DNA from: Streptomyces lincolnensis
GTDB taxonomy: Bacteria > Actinomycetota > Actinomycetes > Streptomycetales > Streptomycetaceae
Length of the DNA stretch: 64,000 bases
NCBI RefSeq assembly: GCF_021173675.1
Contig: NZ_JAIHON010000009.1
Coordinates: 186,001 to 250,000, forward strand
Direction: 5' to 3'
Within the stretch, counting starts at the first letter, position 1, and every line of letters begins with the position of its first letter. Shown here piece after piece: positions 61,056 to 64,000 of the stretch. Below the pieces are notes generated by a model. The model did no database searches. It was not told the DNA's origin and saw only the letters and a program-made list of their open reading frames with translations. The position numbers and the translations under genes are program-made.

Positions 61056-61427
61056 GTGAGCATCGACAAGCCCGAGATCGACTTCCCGGGCGGCGAGCCC
61101 CCGGCGGACCTGGAGATCAAGGACATCTGGGAGGGCGACGGCGCCGTGGCGCAGGCGGGCCAGACCGTCACCGTCCACTACGTGGGCGTCGCCTTCAGCA
61201 CCGGCGAGGAGTTCGACGCCAGCTGGAACCGCGGTCAGCCGTTCCGCTTCCCGCTCGGTGGCGGCCGCGTCATCAAGGGCTGGGACCAGGGCGTGCAGGG
61301 CATGAAGGTCGGCGGCCGCCGCCAGCTGACCATCCCGGCCCACCTCGCCTACGGCAACCAGAGCCCGACCCCGGCGATCAAGCCCGGCGAGACGCTGATC
61401 TTCGTGGTCGACCTTCTCGGCGTCTGA
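61056..61427 (+). CDS. FKBP-type peptidyl-prolyl cis-trans isomerase
   Basis: A 123-residue single-domain FKBP with intact pocket residues (VTVHYVGVAFSTGEEFDASW, GRVIKGWDQGVQGMKVGGRRQLTIPAHLAYG, LIFVVDLLGV). Cytoplasmic, as it has no signal peptide. GTG start behind AGGAG. It is a common neighbour of pafBC in actinobacteria; a link to protein quality control is inferred from the location. Confidence 0.94.
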   Translation: MSIDKPEIDFPGGEPPADLEIKDIWEGDGAVAQAGQTVTVHYVGVAFSTGEEFDASWNRGQPFRFPLGGGRVIKGWDQGVQGMKVGGRRQLTIPAHLAYGNQSPTPAIKPGETLIFVVDLLGV

Positions 61428-61458
61428 TCGTCGGCATCCGACCGGACCCGATCACCTG

Positions 61459-61486
61459 GGGCCCATGCCTGTCCGGGCATGGGCCC
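61459..61486 (+). terminator. FKBP gene terminator
   Basis: Perfect 11-bp stem (61459-61469 and 61476-61486), 6-nt loop, followed by TCGGCTTTT. Confidence 0.83.
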
Positions 61487-61559
61487 TCGGCTTTTGCCAC
61501 GCCACTTCGGGGCGGTACGGTCATCGTTCGTAAGCACCATAGGGAGGCGAAGGGCGTCG

Positions 61560-62513
61560 ATGGCCATTGCCAAGGCCGAGCGGCTGATGAACCTGGCGCT
61601 GTGTCTGCTGGGTACGCGGCGGCCACTGAGCAAGCGTGAGCTGCGGGAGTCCATCGAGGCCTACCTCGAAGCCAGCTCCGACGACTCCTTCAACCGGATG
61701 TTCGAGCGCGACAAGGACGATCTGCGCGAACTCGGCCTGGTCATCGAGACCGTGGAAAACCTCGACGGCGAGGTCGGCTACCTGGCCCGTCGCGACAGCA
61801 ACCGCCTGCCGCCCATCACCCTGGACGCCGAGGAGGCCGCGGCCCTGGGTCTGGCCGCCAAGGTGTGGCAGCAGGCCCGCCTCGCCGGCGCGGCCAGCGG
61901 CGCCCTGCAGAAGCTGCGCGCGGCCGGACTGCCCGAGGACGTCGACCCCTACGAGGCGCACGGCGCGCTGGAGCCGCGCATCCCGGTGCACGAGGCCGCG
62001 TTCGAGCCGCTGATGCTGGCCTGCCGGGACCGCCGCCCGGTCGTCTTCGACTACCGCAAGGCCACCGCCGCCCACCCCGAGCCCCGGCATGTCGAGCCGT
62101 GGGCGCTGGAGTGCTGGCGGGGCCACTGGTACCTGGCCGGATTCGACCGGGACCGGGGCGCCGAGCGGGTGTTCCGGCTGTCCCGGATCACCGGCCGGGT
62201 GCGCTCGCGCGGCAGCCGCTTCACCGCACCGGTGCCCGACGTCGTCACCGTGCGCGAGACCGTCGCGAGCTGGGCCGGCGAGACCGCCGACCGCTCCGCG
62301 CTGATCCGGCTGCGCACGGACGCGGGGTACCCCTTGCGGGCGAAGGCCACCGAGGTGCGGGAACTGGGCGACGGCTGGGACGAGTTGGAGATTCCGTACG
62401 GCCACGGCCTGGACGCCTGGCTGGTGGAGTTCGGTCCTGACGTGGTGGTCCTGGAACCCGCCGAGCTGCGGGCAGACGTGGTGGACCGGCTGCGTGCCGT
62501 GGCCAAGGGCTGA
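61560..62513 (+). CDS. pafB: PafB, WYL-domain DNA-damage regulator
   Basis: A 317-residue transcription factor. N-terminal winged helix (MAIAKAERLMNLALCLLGTRRPLSKRELRESI), then the WYL domain (VVFDYRKA, HVEPWALECWRGHWYLAGFDRDRGAERVFRLSRI) and a WCX-type C-terminal extension. In mycobacteria PafB and PafC form a heterodimer that activates the LexA-independent DNA-damage response, sensing single-stranded DNA through the WYL domain. It is named for its proximity to the proteasome genes. The stop lies 19 nt before pafC. Confidence 0.93.
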   Translation: MAIAKAERLMNLALCLLGTRRPLSKRELRESIEAYLEASSDDSFNRMFERDKDDLRELGLVIETVENLDGEVGYLARRDSNRLPPITLDAEEAAALGLAAKVWQQARLAGAASGALQKLRAAGLPEDVDPYEAHGALEPRIPVHEAAFEPLMLACRDRRPVVFDYRKATAAHPEPRHVEPWALECWRGHWYLAGFDRDRGAERVFRLSRITGRVRSRGSRFTAPVPDVVTVRETVASWAGETADRSALIRLRTDAGYPLRAKATEVRELGDGWDELEIPYGHGLDAWLVEFGPDVVVLEPAELRADVVDRLRAVAKG

Positions 62514-62532
62514 GGGAGAGCGGAAGAGAACT

Positions 62533-63597
62533 GTGGCAGGCAAACCGGCCAGGCCCGTGAACGCGATCGACCAGACCAGGCGGATGCTCTCCCTGGTGAC
62601 GTACCTGAAGGAGCGCCCCGGCGCCCGCGTCGAGGACGTCGCCCGCGCCTTCGGGATCACCGAGGACGAACTCGTCTCCGACCTCGACGTACTGCCCATG
62701 TGCGGCACCAGCTTCCGCGGCGGTGACCTGCTCGACATCGACACCGACGGCGAGCGGATCTGGTGGCACAATCCCGCCGCCCTCGGCGAGGAGACGGCCG
62801 AGCCGCTCCGGCTCGCCGCCGACGAGGCCACCGCGCTGCTGGTCGCCGCCCGTGCCGTGTCCACCCTGCCCGGCCTGCGCGAGAGCGACCGGCAGGCCCT
62901 GCTGCGGGCCACGGCCAAGGTGGAGACCGCCGCCGGTGAGCAGGCGGGGGCCAGCGCCCGGCTGTCGGTGACCTTCGAGTCGGAGGGCGGTGTCTTCGCG
63001 GACGTCGACCGGGCGATCTCCGAGCGGCGCCGCCTGTGGATCCGCTACTACTCGCCCGCCCGGGACGAGGTCACCGAGCGCGAGATCGACCCCATCCGGC
63101 TGGTCAGCGTGGGGCACACCTATGTGGAGGCCTGGTGCCGCCGCTCGGAGGCGCGCCGCACCTTCCGCCTCGACCGGGTCGCCGAGATCAAGATCCTGGA
63201 CGAGCCGTCCGCGCCGCCCGAGATCGAGCTGCGGGACCTGTCCGAGGGCCTGGTGCAGCCGGCCGCGGAGGACCCCGAGGTCGTCGTCGAGGTCGGTCCC
63301 GGCGGGCGCTGGGTGGCGGAGTACTACCCGCACGACAGTGCGGATGAGCTTCCGGACGGGGGCCTGCGTATCACCCTGCGCACCCCGGATCCCACGTCCC
63401 TGCGGCGGCTGGCGCTGCGGCTCGGGCGGGACGGCCGGATCGTCTCGCCGCGGGACCTGGCCGACAGCGCCCGTGAGGCCGCCCGTGAGGCCCTGGCGGC
63501 GTACGACGGGGTCGAGGCACACGGCGACCACGGGGCGCGCACGGTTCAGGACAGCCGGTACGACGGGCAGCACGACAGGCAGGAGCAGGAGCTTTGA
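62533..63597 (+). CDS. pafC: PafC, WYL-domain DNA-damage regulator
   Basis: A 354-residue partner of PafB with the same architecture: N-terminal helix-turn-helix region (NAIDQTRRMLSLVTYLKERPGARVEDVARAFGI), WYL domain (RRRLWIRYYSPARDEVTEREIDPIRLVSVGHTYVEAWCRRSEARRTFRLDRV-type region, about 160-215), and a C-terminal WCX domain. The last ~20 residues are polar. GTG start behind GGAAGAG. Separate pafB and pafC genes are kept here, unlike the fused forms of some actinobacteria. Confidence 0.93.
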   Translation: MAGKPARPVNAIDQTRRMLSLVTYLKERPGARVEDVARAFGITEDELVSDLDVLPMCGTSFRGGDLLDIDTDGERIWWHNPAALGEETAEPLRLAADEATALLVAARAVSTLPGLRESDRQALLRATAKVETAAGEQAGASARLSVTFESEGGVFADVDRAISERRRLWIRYYSPARDEVTEREIDPIRLVSVGHTYVEAWCRRSEARRTFRLDRVAEIKILDEPSAPPEIELRDLSEGLVQPAAEDPEVVVEVGPGGRWVAEYYPHDSADELPDGGLRITLRTPDPTSLRRLALRLGRDGRIVSPRDLADSAREAAREALAAYDGVEAHGDHGARTVQDSRYDGQHDRQEQEL

Positions 63598-63902
63598 GCG
63601 AGTCGTCGACGTCTGATGTGCAGGACAGGGATGTGCGGGACATGACGGTGGCCGCCGCCTTCGCCGGGATGAGAAGCGTGACCCCGGTGACCTTCAGGGC
63701 CGGCTGCCCCGACTGCCGGGGCCGCTTCGAGCTGGCCGCGAGCGCCCTGCGTCTGGCCATCGGCGCCACGAGCCGTACCACCTTCTACTCCTTCACCTGC
63801 CCCGACTGCGGCACCTCCGTCCGCAAGCCGGCGGGGGAGCGGATCGTCGAGCTGCTGACCGGCGGCGGGGTCCGGACCCTGCGGCTGCACTCCACCCTCT
63901 AG
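63594..63902 (+). CDS. small zinc-ribbon protein
   Basis: A 102-residue protein with two CxxC knuckles, GCPDCRG (about 38-43) and TCPDCGTS (about 68-73), forming one zinc ribbon. A helix ends the protein. The TTG start overlaps the pafC stop (TTGA) with AGGAGCAGGAG just upstream, so it is coupled to pafC. The next possible start is the ATG at 63642. Function unknown; co-translation with the damage regulators is notable. Confidence 0.75.
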   Translation: MSESSTSDVQDRDVRDMTVAAAFAGMRSVTPVTFRAGCPDCRGRFELAASALRLAIGATSRTTFYSFTCPDCGTSVRKPAGERIVELLTGGGVRTLRLHSTL

Positions 63903-63912
63903 GCTCGCCCTC

Positions 63913-64000
63913 ATGTTCTGGCCGATGTTCGCGGTAGCTGTGGGTTTCGTGGGTCTCGCCGTCCTCGGCGTGCTCGCCGTACGGGTCTTCCTGGAGGCGC
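63913..64000 (+). CDS. start of a small membrane protein (truncated by window end)
   Basis: The first 29 codons of an ORF (MFWPMFAVAVGFVGLAVLGV...) form one transmembrane helix followed by a basic residue, the start of a type of small anchored protein I recall between pafBC and tatA in streptomycetes. The rest lies outside the window. Confidence 0.6.
   Translation, partial: MFWPMFAVAVGFVGLAVLGVLAVRVFLEA

Overview
The window is chromosomal DNA of a Streptomyces or very close relative. The base composition is very GC-rich with strong G/C bias at third codon positions. The gene content is streptomycete or actinobacterial: chaplins with an LAxTG sorting signal, mycothiol ligase MshC, a GylR-controlled glycerol operon, F420-type oxidoreductases, and the complete Pup-proteasome locus. 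Gene order matches the S. coelicolor SCO167x-SCO163x segment (chpH/chpC = SCO1675/1674, parJ = SCO1662, from memory). Two stretches look inserted relative to that order: three genes between mshC and parJ, and a methionine-salvage block between parJ and the glycerol operon. I see no rRNA, tRNA, CRISPR array, insertion sequence or phage.

Layout. 1-2770: end of an M20 peptidase, short chaplin ChpH, long chaplin ChpC, a DUF5703 protein and an acidic conserved protein. 2876-9320: a RecD2-like helicase relative whose helicase motifs have decayed, an aldo/keto reductase, an LLM-class F420 oxidoreductase, a ferritin-like protein and CorA. 9383-12899: the conserved actinobacterial cluster histidine phosphatase / DUF3090 / SCO1664-family / mshC. 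12996-16568: a glutamine-rich protein and a subtilisin-like protease that share a C-terminal module, plus a Tat-exported SMP-30-like protein. 16624-20313: parJ (PAC2 fold) and a membrane NACHT ATPase.

20315-30455 is a methionine-salvage and uptake locus. It holds a FadR-type regulator, a nucleoside phosphorylase, mtnA, an mtnD-mtnC-mtnB operon with 4-nt stop/start overlaps, a ribose-type ABC importer and mtnK. The obvious reading is uptake or formation of methylthioribose, phosphorylation by MtnK, isomerisation by MtnA, then MtnB, MtnC and MtnD back towards methionine. The intergenic region between mtnD and the importer carries two small leader ORFs on opposite strands, both with Cys/Met-type leader features. 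This suggests ribosome-mediated, sulfur-responsive control of both transcripts.

30580-40383: glpD, glpK, glpF and gylR (glycerol catabolism, with a repeated GylR-like operator), then cobalamin-dependent metH and a HAD phosphatase. 40829-44859: two paralogous orphan peptide-type solute-binding lipoproteins and an orphan NarL-type response regulator. 44874-49989: a RecB-type nuclease, a site-2 protease with CBS domains, TrmI, an exported protein and a ferredoxin.

50234-63597 is the Pup-proteasome region: arc, dop, pup, prcB, prcA, a LacI regulator with a divergent MFS exporter, pafA, two FKBP prolyl isomerases, and the WYL-domain DNA-damage regulators pafB and pafC. The window ends with a zinc-ribbon protein and the first codons of a small membrane protein. 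Many convergent gene pairs are separated by strong perfect hairpins. At least five genes start 6-7 nt after a -10-like hexamer and are probably translated from leaderless mRNAs.
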